From: Gammaproteobacteria bacterium | GTDB taxonomy: Bacteria; Pseudomonadota; Gammaproteobacteria; HK1 | NCBI GenBank assembly: GCA_012103455.1 | Contig: WLWT01000003.1 | Span: 744,001-808,000, forward strand | DNA: 64,000 nt | Direction of reading: 5' to 3' | Shown here: piece by piece, positions 52,478-61,084 of the stretch | Numbering within the stretch: position 1 is the stretch's first letter | Layout: each line of letters starts with the position of its first letter | Made by a program: the position numbers and the translations under genes | The notes under the pieces: generated by a model | The model's input: only the letters and a program-made list of their open reading frames with translations | Database searches by the model: none | Told to the model about the DNA's origin: nothing

Positions 52478-52561
52478 TCTGGCGGAGAGCTAGTACTGCG
52501 GGGTTAACGATTGGCAAGCTGGCTGGCCGCAGTCATGGTTATTCGAGCTAACAGGTAGCGT

Positions 52562-52600
52562 GGGGGCGGGGAACGTGTAAGGATCGCCGCCCCTTTTTTG
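52562..52600 (+). terminator. Rho-independent terminator after amtB
   Basis: A GC-rich stem (GGGGGCGGGG pairing with CGCCGCCCC) around a loop of about 18 bases, followed by six T residues. It separates the second amtB from the miaB operon. Confidence 0.75.
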
Positions 52601-52626
52601 TTTCCAATCCCTGCCGGGCGGCTCGT

Positions 52627-53970
52627 ATGGCGCGCAAACTCTATATCAAGACCTTTGGTTGTCAGATGAATGAATACGACTCGGCCAAGACCGCCGAGTT
52701 GTTGGCTGATAGTCACGGGCTGGAGACTACGGATAACCCTGAAGAGGCGGATGTGCTCCTGGTCAATACTTGCTCGGTGCGGGAGAAGGCGCAGGAGAAA
52801 GTGTTTTCCCAACTCGGCCGGTGGCGCGAGTTGAAGGAGCGAAAACCCGGTGTGGTCATCGGTGTGGGAGGCTGCGTGGCTAGCCAGGAGGGGGCGGCTA
52901 TTCGCGGTCGGGCGCCGTATGTGGATCTCGTCTATGGTCCACAGACCCTGCAACGGGTACCGCAGATGTTGAATGAGGTCGAGGCGACCAGTGGCCCGCA
53001 AGTCGATGTGTCTTTTCCGGAAGTGGAGAAGTTCGACCGCTTGCCGCCGGCGCGCGCTGAGGGTCCATGTGCTTTTGTTTCGGTGATGGAGGGGTGCTCT
53101 AAATATTGTACTTTTTGTGTGGTGCCCTACACCCGCGGAGAAGAATTTTCCCGTGGCTTCGAAGATGTCCTGCTAGAAGTGGCTGGTTTGGCGGAGCAGG
53201 GTGTGCGCGAGGTGACGTTTCTAGGTCAGAACGTCAATGCGTACCGGGGCCGGCGCGATGACGGTAGCGAAGCGGATCTAGGGCAGCTCATCACTTACGC
53301 CGCCGCCATTGAGGGCATCGGCAGGATCCGCTACACCACGTCGCATCCGTTGGAAGTGAACGCATCGCTCATCGAGGCCCACGCGCGAGTGCCGCAACTG
53401 GTGGGCCATTTGCATCTACCGGTGCAAACGGGTTCGGATCGGTTGCTCGGGTTGATGAAGCGCAATCACAGTGTGGCGCACTACCGCGCTATCGTCGGGG
53501 CGTTGCGCAAGGCCCGTCCCGATCTGTTTTTGTCATCGGATTTCATCGTTGGCTTTCCCGGTGAGACGCAGGCGGATTTCGCTGCAACATTGGCTTTGGT
53601 TCGCGAGTTGAACTTCGATCACTCTTTCAGTTTCATCTATAGCCAGCGGCCGGGAACACCCGCTAGCGAGCTGGCCGACAACGTACTGATGGCGGTCAAG
53701 AAAGCCCGTTTAGCGCAGTTGCAAGCGCTGCTGGCGGCGCAAGCCAAGGCGTTCAGCGAGGCGATGGTGGGCACTAGGCAGCGCATTTTGGTGCACGGAC
53801 GGGCGCGGCGCGATGCCGATGAGTTGGCCGGGCGCACTGAAAACAACCGGGTGGTGAATTTCCCTGGGCCTAGCACTTGCATCGGGCAGTTCGTAGACGT
53901 GACTATAACTGCCGCCTTCGCCAATTCCCTGCGCGGACGCTTCGCAGGCCCGAGCCGGCTCGAGGCTTGA
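52627..53970 (+). CDS. miaB: tRNA-2-methylthio-N6-dimethylallyladenosine synthase MiaB
   Basis: 447 residues. The N-terminal UPF0004 domain has Cys12, Cys49 and Cys83 for the auxiliary 4Fe-4S cluster; the radical-SAM motif CSKYCTFC has Cys157, 161 and 164; the C-terminal TRAM domain ends near ITAAFANSLRGR. MiaB adds the methylthio group to i6A37 of tRNAs. Length is standard. It heads the conserved miaB-phoH-ybeY-corC-lnt cluster, which is strong evidence for Gammaproteobacteria. Confidence 0.96.
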   Translation: MARKLYIKTFGCQMNEYDSAKTAELLADSHGLETTDNPEEADVLLVNTCSVREKAQEKVFSQLGRWRELKERKPGVVIGVGGCVASQEGAAIRGRAPYVDLVYGPQTLQRVPQMLNEVEATSGPQVDVSFPEVEKFDRLPPARAEGPCAFVSVMEGCSKYCTFCVVPYTRGEEFSRGFEDVLLEVAGLAEQGVREVTFLGQNVNAYRGRRDDGSEADLGQLITYAAAIEGIGRIRYTTSHPLEVNASLIEAHARVPQLVGHLHLPVQTGSDRLLGLMKRNHSVAHYRAIVGALRKARPDLFLSSDFIVGFPGETQADFAATLALVRELNFDHSFSFIYSQRPGTPASELADNVLMAVKKARLAQLQALLAAQAKAFSEAMVGTRQRILVHGRARRDADELAGRTENNRVVNFPGPSTCIGQFVDVTITAAFANSLRGRFAGPSRLEA

Positions 53971-54006
53971 AGTCCCTGCGCCGTCAAAACGGTTTCAACC
54001 AATCTT

Positions 54007-55005
54007 GTGAATGCCCCTATCGAACCCGCACAGGAAGTGCGCGATCTACAGCTTTCGCCAAGCGACAATGAGCGGCTCGCTAACTTATGCGGGCCGATGG
54101 ACTCTCACCTGCGCGAGATCGAGCGGCGCTTGACCGTGCAGATCAGCAACCGCGGTGCCGACTTTATCTTGCAAGGCGAGCGCCATGCCGTGCGTACTGC
54201 CGAGCGGGTGTTGACGCGGCTCTATGCGCAGACCCGGACGCAAGCACTGGATGCTGAGCGGGTACATTTATTTTTACGTCAGTCCGGCGCCGAGGAATCA
54301 GCCGGCCACGAGCCTGACGATACGGCGGTGAAGATCCGCCGGGGACTTATCCGCGCCCAAGGCGCGAATCAGGCCAGGTATCTCTCGCGCATTGCCGAGC
54401 ACGATATCAATTTCGGGGTAGGCCCTGCTGGTACCGGTAAGACCTATCTGGCGGTGGCCCGTGCAGTGGAGGCGTTGGAGGCGGATCGCATCCGCCGCGT
54501 GGTCTTGGTACGCCCGGCAGTGGAGGCCGGAGAGCGTCTCGGTTTTTTGCCCGGGGATCTGGCACAGAAGGTCGATCCTTACCTGCGCCCGCTCTATGAT
54601 GCGCTCTACGAGATGCTTGGGTTCGAACGGGTGGGCCGGCTGATAGAGCGCAACGTCATCGAGGTGGCGCCACTGGCTTATATGCGCGGGCGTACGTTGA
54701 ACGAGTCTTTCATCATCCTGGATGAGGCGCAAAACACTACGGTCGAGCAGATGAAGATGTTCCTGACCCGTATGGGTTTTGGGTCCAAGGCAGTGGTGAC
54801 GGGCGATATCACGCAGGTCGATCTGCCGCGGGGACAGATGTCCGGTCTGCGCCAAGTTATCCATGTGCTGCGCGATGTGAAGGAGATCAGCTTTACTTTT
54901 TTTGAGCCGCGCGATGTGGTGCGCCACCGTCTGGTCGCCCGCATCCTCGAAGCTTATGAGGCGCATGAAACACGCTTGCGCCGCGATGGTGAGGAGCATG
55001 GCTAG
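54007..55005 (+). CDS. ybeZ: PhoH-like ATPase (YbeZ)
   Basis: 332 residues from GTG 54007. N-terminal KH-like segment, then the PhoH ATPase core with Walker A GPAGTGKT (139-146), RPAVEAGERLGFLPGDL, Walker B FIILDEAQN near 235-243, and VVTGDITQVDLP. YbeZ works with YbeY in rRNA processing and ribosome quality control. It starts 36 bp after miaB and is followed by ybeY after 5 bp. Confidence 0.94.
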   Translation: MNAPIEPAQEVRDLQLSPSDNERLANLCGPMDSHLREIERRLTVQISNRGADFILQGERHAVRTAERVLTRLYAQTRTQALDAERVHLFLRQSGAEESAGHEPDDTAVKIRRGLIRAQGANQARYLSRIAEHDINFGVGPAGTGKTYLAVARAVEALEADRIRRVVLVRPAVEAGERLGFLPGDLAQKVDPYLRPLYDALYEMLGFERVGRLIERNVIEVAPLAYMRGRTLNESFIILDEAQNTTVEQMKMFLTRMGFGSKAVVTGDITQVDLPRGQMSGLRQVIHVLRDVKEISFTFFEPRDVVRHRLVARILEAYEAHETRLRRDGEEHG

Positions 55006-55010
55006 CTACG

Positions 55011-55505
55011 ATGCGAAGGGCTGACGGCTGGCAAGTGTTCGTCCAATATTGCGCTTCGGGTCATGAGTTGCCGGTCGAGGATGATGTCGCCGCCTGGGTT
55101 GTGGCGGTCTACGCTATGGTGGGTCCCGCCAGGGTAGGGGACTGGAGGGTGTGCCACGGCCTGGAGGTAACGGTCCGCTTCACCACTGAAGCGGAGGGGC
55201 GCAGGCTTAACGCTACCTATGCCGGTAAAGATAAGGCGACCAACGTGTTGTCGTTCCCTGCCGAGGTGCCGGATTATGCCGCAACCGGTCTGCTCGGCGA
55301 TATTGTGATCTGCGCACCCGTCGTTGAACGCGAGGCTTCGGCGCAGGAAAAAAATCTCTTATCACACTATGCACACCTCGTCGTCCATGGCACGCTGCAC
55401 TTGCTTGGATTCGACCACCAAGATGAGCAGGAAGCAGAACAGATGGAGTGTTTGGAGTGCGATATCTTGGCAGCACTGGGATTCCCTGACCCCTATACGC
55501 GATGA
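55011..55505 (+). CDS. ybeY: endoribonuclease YbeY
   Basis: 164 residues. The zinc site HGTLHLLGFDH has His126, His130 and His136, the diagnostic YbeY motif, with TNVLSFP and LLGDIVI upstream. It matures 16S rRNA 3' ends. The stop overlaps the next start (ATGA), so expression with corC is coupled. Confidence 0.95.
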   Translation: MRRADGWQVFVQYCASGHELPVEDDVAAWVVAVYAMVGPARVGDWRVCHGLEVTVRFTTEAEGRRLNATYAGKDKATNVLSFPAEVPDYAATGLLGDIVICAPVVEREASAQEKNLLSHYAHLVVHGTLHLLGFDHQDEQEAEQMECLECDILAALGFPDPYTR

Positions 55506-56344
55506 ACGAAGACCGATCCGAAGGCGGGAGTCACTCGCGCACTTGGTTGGATAGAGTCCTGAGCGCGGTGTTGTCCGCCGAACCCAAGAGCAGGGACGAA
55601 CTCATCGACATGTTGCGCGATGCGGAAGACCGCAACCTGGTCGATGCCGACGTGCTGTATATGATCGAGGGTGCGTTGGCGGTGGCTGATCTGCAAGTGC
55701 GCGACATCATGGTGCCGCGTACCCAGATGGTGACGGTGGATAGTGAGGCCGAGCCCGAAGCGTTTATAGACTCGGTTATCAATTCCGGTCATTCGCGCTT
55801 CCCCGTTATCGGTGCCGATCGGGATGATGTGGAGGGCATCTTGCTGGCCAAAGATCTGCTGGCCCATTTCGCTGTCCAGGAGGCGGGCAGGTTCAACATC
55901 AAGGACGCCATGCGCCCGGCTGTGTTCGTGCCGGAAGCGAAACGTTTGAACGTGTTGCTGCGGGAATTTCGCGCCAGCCGCAACCACATGGCCATCGTGG
56001 TGGATGAATACGGTGGCGTGGCTGGGTTGGTGACCATTGAAGACGTGTTGGAGCAGATCGTCGGCGAGATCGACGACGAGCACGATGTGGAAGAGGAGCG
56101 TTACATCAAGGAACGTAAAGACGGAGAGTTCTTGGTCAAGGCGTTGACGCCTATAGAAGACTTCAACGAATTTTTCGCTACCGACTACAGCGACGAGGAA
56201 TTCGCCACTATCGGCGGTTTGGTGGTCAAGTCGCTGGGGCATTTACCGGGGCGCGGTGAAATCACCCGACTCGGCGGCTTCGAGTTCGAGATTTTGCGGG
56301 CTGACAAGCGGCGCGTGCACGTGTTGCGCATGCGCCGTGTCTGA
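55502..56344 (+). CDS. corC: CorC/YbeX family CBS-domain protein
   Basis: 280 residues. Two CBS domains (DIMVPRTQMVTVD and HMAIVVDEYGGVAGLVTIEDVLEQIVGEI) and the C-terminal CorC_HlyC domain (VKALTPIEDFNEFF to VHVLRMRRV). No membrane segment, as expected for YbeX. It is associated with Mg2+/Co2+ efflux and, in newer work on E. coli, ribosome metabolism. Start ATG overlaps the ybeY stop; its own stop overlaps the lnt start region. Confidence 0.94.
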   Translation: MNEDRSEGGSHSRTWLDRVLSAVLSAEPKSRDELIDMLRDAEDRNLVDADVLYMIEGALAVADLQVRDIMVPRTQMVTVDSEAEPEAFIDSVINSGHSRFPVIGADRDDVEGILLAKDLLAHFAVQEAGRFNIKDAMRPAVFVPEAKRLNVLLREFRASRNHMAIVVDEYGGVAGLVTIEDVLEQIVGEIDDEHDVEEERYIKERKDGEFLVKALTPIEDFNEFFATDYSDEEFATIGGLVVKSLGHLPGRGEITRLGGFEFEILRADKRRVHVLRMRRV

Positions 56345-57863
56345 AGTAGAAAGATTTTTTTTTCAAATACCTAAAGCCCTGCGTTTTGCAGCGGCTTTGG
56401 GTGCTGGCGCTTGCTTGCCATCAGCTTTTGCGCCTCTTGCATGGTGGCCGGTGGCACCGGTTGCGTTTGCCGTTCTCCTCGTATGTGTATACGGCAGCAG
56501 TAGCTGGACAGCGGCTGGAATAGGCTTCGTTTTTGGCGCTGGCATGTTCGGTACCGGGGTAAGCTGGATCGCCGAGAGCTTTCAATACAATCATGTCCAT
56601 GGGCCGGTGGTGTGGGTCTTGTCCGCCGCTTTTGTTCTATTCCTCGCACTGTTTCCAGCTCTTTGGGCATGGCTCTGTCAATATCTGCGCGGGCGTATGG
56701 GACGTTGGGCGTGGAGCCTTGGTTTAGCGCCGGCGCTTTGGATCTTGATCGAGTGGTTGAGGGGCTGGTTCTTGACCGGTTTTACTTGGCTTCAGTTCGG
56801 TATTTCTCAAGTGGACGGTCCAGCGGCGGGGCTTGCACCTATTACCGGTGCCTATGGTGTGGGTTGGCTGGTGGCAGCCACTGGCGGCGCTCTCGCTTTG
56901 CTGGTGCTCAGAGGGCCGCGCCCGGTGATGCTCGCGGTGGTCTTGGCGGCGGTTTGGTTATCGGTGCCGCTCCTTCGGACGATTGAATGGACTCGGGTTG
57001 CTGGTGAACCTTTCAAAGCCGCTTTGGTGCAGGGTAATTATTCCCAGAATATCAAGTGGTTGCCGCAAAACCGCGGCCCTACTTTACACCGTTATCGAGC
57101 GTTGACGGAGCAACATGCGGATGCACAGTTGATCGTATGGCCGGAAACAGCAGTGCCCATGTTGGCGAATGACGTCCGGCCTTACCTCGATGAGTTGGAC
57201 CGCTTCGCGCAAGATCAGCGTATGAGTGTGTTGGTGGGCGCTCCGTTTCGCGATCCCTCCGGTAAGCACTACTTTAATTCCATGCTCGGCCTGGGGCTGA
57301 TGGATGGGGTTTACCACAAGCAGCATCTGGTGCCGTTCGGTGAGTACTTGCCTTTGGCTTGGTTGACCGGGCCCATAGTGCGTATGCTGGGGGTACCAGC
57401 GCCTTCGTTCTCTCGCTGGTCCGGGCCGCAACCGTTATTGGCCCACGGCTCGCTACGGCTAGGTTTGTCAATCTGCTACGAAGCGGCTTTCGGCGCGGAG
57501 ATCTTGCAGGCCTTGCCCGAGGCTACCGTTTTGGTCAACGTCAGCAACGATGCCTGGTTTGGCGATACTTTGGCCCCTTTTCAGCATCTACAGATCGGGC
57601 GCATGCGGGCGCTTGAAACAGGACGCTACATGTTGCGTGCCACCAATACAGGGATTTCGGCCATCATTGCGCCCGATGGCCGGATCATCGCCCGCTCGCC
57701 GCAGTTTGCGACCCATGTGGTGCGCGGGGAAGCCGTGCCGAGGACAGGAATGACACCTTATGCGGTAGTTGCCGACTGGCCGGTTGTTTGGGCGGCCGGG
57801 GCAATCGTTGGCTGGCTTGTCTGGCGCAAGAAAAAGCACGGACAACATAGTGGGCGCCTCTAA
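56337..57863 (+). CDS. lnt: apolipoprotein N-acyltransferase, 3' end altered by a MITE
   Basis: 508 residues from GTG 56337, which overlaps the corC stop by 8 bases. N-terminal hydrophobic segments, then the nitrilase-like periplasmic domain with the catalytic triad: Glu in VWPETAVPM, Lys in YHKQHLVPFGEYLP, Cys in LGLSICYEAAFG. It transfers an acyl chain to lipoprotein N-termini. The last three codons and the stop (GGG CGC CTC TAA) come from MITE copy C, inserted at 57852; only the tail behind the last membrane helix is affected, so function is probably kept. Confidence 0.94.
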   Translation: MSEVERFFFQIPKALRFAAALGAGACLPSAFAPLAWWPVAPVAFAVLLVCVYGSSSWTAAGIGFVFGAGMFGTGVSWIAESFQYNHVHGPVVWVLSAAFVLFLALFPALWAWLCQYLRGRMGRWAWSLGLAPALWILIEWLRGWFLTGFTWLQFGISQVDGPAAGLAPITGAYGVGWLVAATGGALALLVLRGPRPVMLAVVLAAVWLSVPLLRTIEWTRVAGEPFKAALVQGNYSQNIKWLPQNRGPTLHRYRALTEQHADAQLIVWPETAVPMLANDVRPYLDELDRFAQDQRMSVLVGAPFRDPSGKHYFNSMLGLGLMDGVYHKQHLVPFGEYLPLAWLTGPIVRMLGVPAPSFSRWSGPQPLLAHGSLRLGLSICYEAAFGAEILQALPEATVLVNVSNDAWFGDTLAPFQHLQIGRMRALETGRYMLRATNTGISAIIAPDGRIIARSPQFATHVVRGEAVPRTGMTPYAVVADWPVVWAAGAIVGWLVWRKKKHGQHSGRL

Positions 57864-57991
57864 GAATAGTCATTGTTTCGTGAGTGCAAGGAAGCACCGC
57901 GCGCACAACCGCAGTGTCTAGGTGATACCTGAGGATTGGAGCACGGCGCTGACGCCGCAATCGCGGAAAAAGTGCATTGTTAGAGGTGCCC
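57852..57991. mobile_element. 140-bp MITE, copy C
   Basis: Exactly 140 bp, same orientation as copy A, ends GGGCGCCTCTAAGAAT and ATTGTTAGAGGTGCCC, flanked by TAGT at 57848-57851 and 57992-57995. It supplies the stop codon of lnt. A few substitutions separate it from copy A. Confidence 0.93.
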
Positions 57992-58028
57992 TAGTGAGTG
58001 TCAGGTTATAAGTGAGCTTAAGTCGTAG

Positions 58029-58436
58029 GTGAGTAGCTGGGCGGAGCTAGGCGGTCTTTTCGTTGCCGCATTTTTGGCGGCTACTTTACTGCCGGGTGGC
58101 TCTGAAGCGCTTTTGTTGACGTTGGATATCAAATCGGACTGGCCGGATGCCGTGTTGCTTGCGGTGGCCACCCTCGGTAACGCTCTGGGAGGTATGACTT
58201 CGTGGTTGCTGGGACGGTGTTTGCCGGTGGATGCGCTACAGGATGCGCGCCGTCAACGAGCTATTGCTTATATCAAGCGCGTGGGGGCGCCTGCTTTGCT
58301 GCTGTCTTGGGTGCCACTATTAGGCGATCCGCTGTGCGTGGCCGCCGGCTGGCTCAGGATCCCATGGCCGATCGCTTTTTCCTACATCACGTTGGGCAAA
58401 GGATTGCGTTATGCCGCTTTACTGTGGCTGCTTTGA
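58029..58436 (+). CDS. yqaA: YqaA family (DedA/SNARE-associated) membrane protein
   Basis: 135 residues from GTG 58029. About four membrane segments with the YqaA pattern: FVAAFLAATLLPGGSEALL near the N-terminus, ATLGNALGGMTSWLLGR, then WVPLLGDPLCVAAGWLR and a final hydrophobic helix. Related to DedA proteins, which include lipid-carrier flippases; the specific role of YqaA is unknown. It follows the MITE by 37 bp; with the miaB-lnt operon read-through possible. Confidence 0.85.
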   Translation: MSSWAELGGLFVAAFLAATLLPGGSEALLLTLDIKSDWPDAVLLAVATLGNALGGMTSWLLGRCLPVDALQDARRQRAIAYIKRVGAPALLLSWVPLLGDPLCVAAGWLRIPWPIAFSYITLGKGLRYAALLWLL

Positions 58437-58715
58437 GGCGAGATTCTTGGGCGTCTAACCGGCCTTGTTTAGGGTGTTTCGCGTATCTACGGTTGCCTAG
58501 CATGAACTGGCGGCTAGGTATGGCCATGGACTTGCCGCGCACCACTATACCCACGCCGTCTACATCCGACACACCGTTAACGTTCACCACCGTTCGACGT
58601 GCTACAGTGCATGAGAGGGGATGGCGGGAAGAGTGGATGACCTCCTCGTGCGTTTTTTGTTTTTATCAAAGTCCGGTCACCGCTATGTCCTATTAGCCGG
58701 TATGTCTAGCAACCA

Positions 58716-60491
58716 GTGAAATTGTTTCCATTCCTTTTGTGGTGGCCGGAGTTACGCCACACGGGTGTTGCACGCGCGGATCTCATGGCCGGTATCACCG
58801 GCGCCATCGTCGTGCTGCCGCAAGGCGTCGCTTTCGCCACTATTGCCGGCATGCCACCCGAGTATGGACTGTACGCGGCGATGGTGCCAGCGATCATCGC
58901 CGCCTTATTCGGCTCTTCGCATCATCTGGTTTCGGGACCTACAACGGCGGCGTCCATCGTCCTGTTCTCCTCGCTGAGCGCGCTTGCTGAGCCGGGCTCG
59001 GCGGACTTTGTACGTTATGCTTTGACGCTGACATTCTTAGTTGGCGTTTTGCAACTCATCATGGGACTTGCCCGCTTAGGCGTGCTGGTCAATTTCATCT
59101 CCCATTCCGTCATCGTCGGATTCACCGCTGGTGCGGCCATTCTCATCATCGCCCATCAGCTGCGCCATTTTTTCGGCTTGGATATTCCTCGCGGTTTGCA
59201 TTTTCACGAAACCCTTTTTGCCATCGCTTACAATCTTGAAGACGCCAGCTGGGCGTCCGCTGTGGTCGGCGTGGTTACCCTCGCCGCCGGCATTTTGGGC
59301 AAGCGTTGGCTGCCGAAGATCCCATATATGATTACCGCGCTGGTGGTGGGCAGCGGGCTCGCCACGGTGCTGGCGGTGGTGGGCGGCGTGGAACTGGCGG
59401 TAGTGGGATCGATTCCGGCGGCGCTGCCACCGCTGTCGGCCCCCGATTTGAGTTTCGATACGGTCAAGCAGTTGGCGCCGGCGGTCGTCGCAGTCAGTCT
59501 GTTCGCACTGACCGAGGCGGTGTCCATCTCCCGCTCCTTGGCCGCCCGCTCCGGTCAGCTTATCAACGGTAATCAGGAGTTTATCGGTCAGGGTTTATCC
59601 AATTTAGTGGGGGCTTTTTTTTCTGCCTATGTGGCCACGGGATCCTTCAACCGCAGCGGGGTTAATTATCAGGCTGGAGCTAGAACGCCGCTAGCTGCCA
59701 TATTGGCGGGCGTGTTTTTGATGGCCATCGTGGTGCTGGTGGCGCCACTGTTCAAGTATTTGCCGAATGCCGGGATGGCTTCGGTGCTGTTCCTGGTGGC
59801 GTGGGGCATTATCGATTTTCATCACATTCGCAAAATCATGATGACCAGCCGGTCGGAGTCTATGGTATTGGTAGCAACCTTCGCCGCGACCCTGCTTTTG
59901 GAACTCGAGTTCGCCATCATGCTGGGTGTATTGCTCTCTTTGGTGATATACCTCTCGCAGGCCTCGCATCCTCAGGTTCTGGTGCGGGCGCCCGATCCTG
60001 CTCTGCCTAAACACCGTTTCAACACCGGCGCACATTTGGTTGAGTGTCCGCAATTCAAGATGGTACGGGTCGATGGTTCATTGTTTTTCGGCGCGGTTAA
60101 TTTTGTGGCCGAACGGTTGCGGGTCATTGCTAACAGACATCCGCAGCAAAAACACCTGCTGATCCTGGCGCGCTCTATAGGCTTCATTGATGTGGCGGGG
60201 GCGGAACTACTAGCCCGCGAGGCGCGCAACCGTAAGGATATGGGCGGTGCTCTCTATTTGCATGCGGTCAAACCCCAGGTACGTCAGACTCTGTCCGAGG
60301 GCGGTTATCTGGATGAGATCGGGGAGCAGAATTTATTCGAGACCAAGAGCGAGTCCATAATCGAAGTGTTCTCCCGGCTGGATCGCCGCATTTGCGCCCG
60401 CTGCGATAGACGTATTTTCATGGAGTGTGCCAATGTGCCACGCAACGAGGCACCTTACCGGCGCGTCAGTGAGGATGAGGGCCGAACATAA
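58716..60491 (+). CDS. SulP-family anion transporter with STAS domain
   Basis: 591 residues from GTG 58716. The membrane domain shows SulP signatures: GAIVVLPQGVAFATIAGMPPEYGLYAAMVPAI, SGPTTAASIVLF and ATGSFNRSGVNYQAGARTPLA. A cytoplasmic STAS domain follows (about 450-560; RVDGSLFFGAVNF, LARSIGFIDVAGAELL). The C-terminus has a CARCDRRIF motif that could bind metal. Substrates of the family include sulfate, bicarbonate and dicarboxylates; not decided here. It has its own 279-bp upstream gap, in which I see nothing else. Confidence 0.92.
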   Translation: MKLFPFLLWWPELRHTGVARADLMAGITGAIVVLPQGVAFATIAGMPPEYGLYAAMVPAIIAALFGSSHHLVSGPTTAASIVLFSSLSALAEPGSADFVRYALTLTFLVGVLQLIMGLARLGVLVNFISHSVIVGFTAGAAILIIAHQLRHFFGLDIPRGLHFHETLFAIAYNLEDASWASAVVGVVTLAAGILGKRWLPKIPYMITALVVGSGLATVLAVVGGVELAVVGSIPAALPPLSAPDLSFDTVKQLAPAVVAVSLFALTEAVSISRSLAARSGQLINGNQEFIGQGLSNLVGAFFSAYVATGSFNRSGVNYQAGARTPLAAILAGVFLMAIVVLVAPLFKYLPNAGMASVLFLVAWGIIDFHHIRKIMMTSRSESMVLVATFAATLLLELEFAIMLGVLLSLVIYLSQASHPQVLVRAPDPALPKHRFNTGAHLVECPQFKMVRVDGSLFFGAVNFVAERLRVIANRHPQQKHLLILARSIGFIDVAGAELLAREARNRKDMGGALYLHAVKPQVRQTLSEGGYLDEIGEQNLFETKSESIIEVFSRLDRRICARCDRRIFMECANVPRNEAPYRRVSEDEGRT

Positions 60492-60523
60492 GCTCCGAAC
60501 ATAAACCAAGGAGCAAGAAACGC

Positions 60524-61084
60524 TCAGATACCATCCGTGATGACATCCGGGCCGATGACATTGAACAAAGCCTGTTTGGAGCCCGTGAGCGTGAAAACCG
60601 AGGAGCGGTAGCCCCAAGCATTCAATTTGAAGCGGGCGGTGATGGTGGTGCCGTTCATCAACCGTAATAACAACGGCGATTTGATGGTGCCGTCCTCTAT
60701 CTCTCCTAGCGTCAGCCGTGCACCGCGTGGATCGGTGGCGCATAGCTGTCCCGGTATCTGGGTGATGGGGGCGTCATCGTCCACTTGCACTGTGGGACAA
60801 AGGCTTGTGGAGAGACGTTCCAAGCCATTGCGCAGGCGTAAACTCAAGTGCAACGTACCGCGGGCATCTTGGTATACGCGCAGCGCATCGCCATTCACAG
60901 CCGCCACCACGGCGACGGCTTCAACGTGACCGCTGCTGTTGAGTGCGGCTCTTTCCGTTATCCAGCGATCGCTTTGTTGGGCAGGTGCGCTGCCAGCGGC
61001 CAAAGCGGTGGCCAGGGCAGCGGCAATGCTATTTGAGATATGGCCATTTGAGATATGGCTACTCGAGATATGGCTACGCTTCAT
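60524..61084 (-). CDS. hypothetical exported protein (invasion-associated-like)
   Basis: 186 residues. The N-terminus repeats SHISxxHISNGHIS, encoded by a 15-bp unit repeated three times, then a hydrophobic AAALATALAAGSAPAQ signal-peptide segment. The mature part has TERAALNSSGHVEAVAV, LCATDPRGARLTLGEI and RLMNGTTITARFKL, with a Gly/Thr-rich beta character. It overlaps the end of the upstream dehydratase gene by 11 bp, so it is co-transcribed. I do not recognise a defined family with confidence; periplasmic location is likely. Confidence 0.65.
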   Translation of the reverse strand: MKRSHISSSHISNGHISNSIAAALATALAAGSAPAQQSDRWITERAALNSSGHVEAVAVVAAVNGDALRVYQDARGTLHLSLRLRNGLERLSTSLCPTVQVDDDAPITQIPGQLCATDPRGARLTLGEIEDGTIKSPLLLRLMNGTTITARFKLNAWGYRSSVFTLTGSKQALFNVIGPDVITDGI

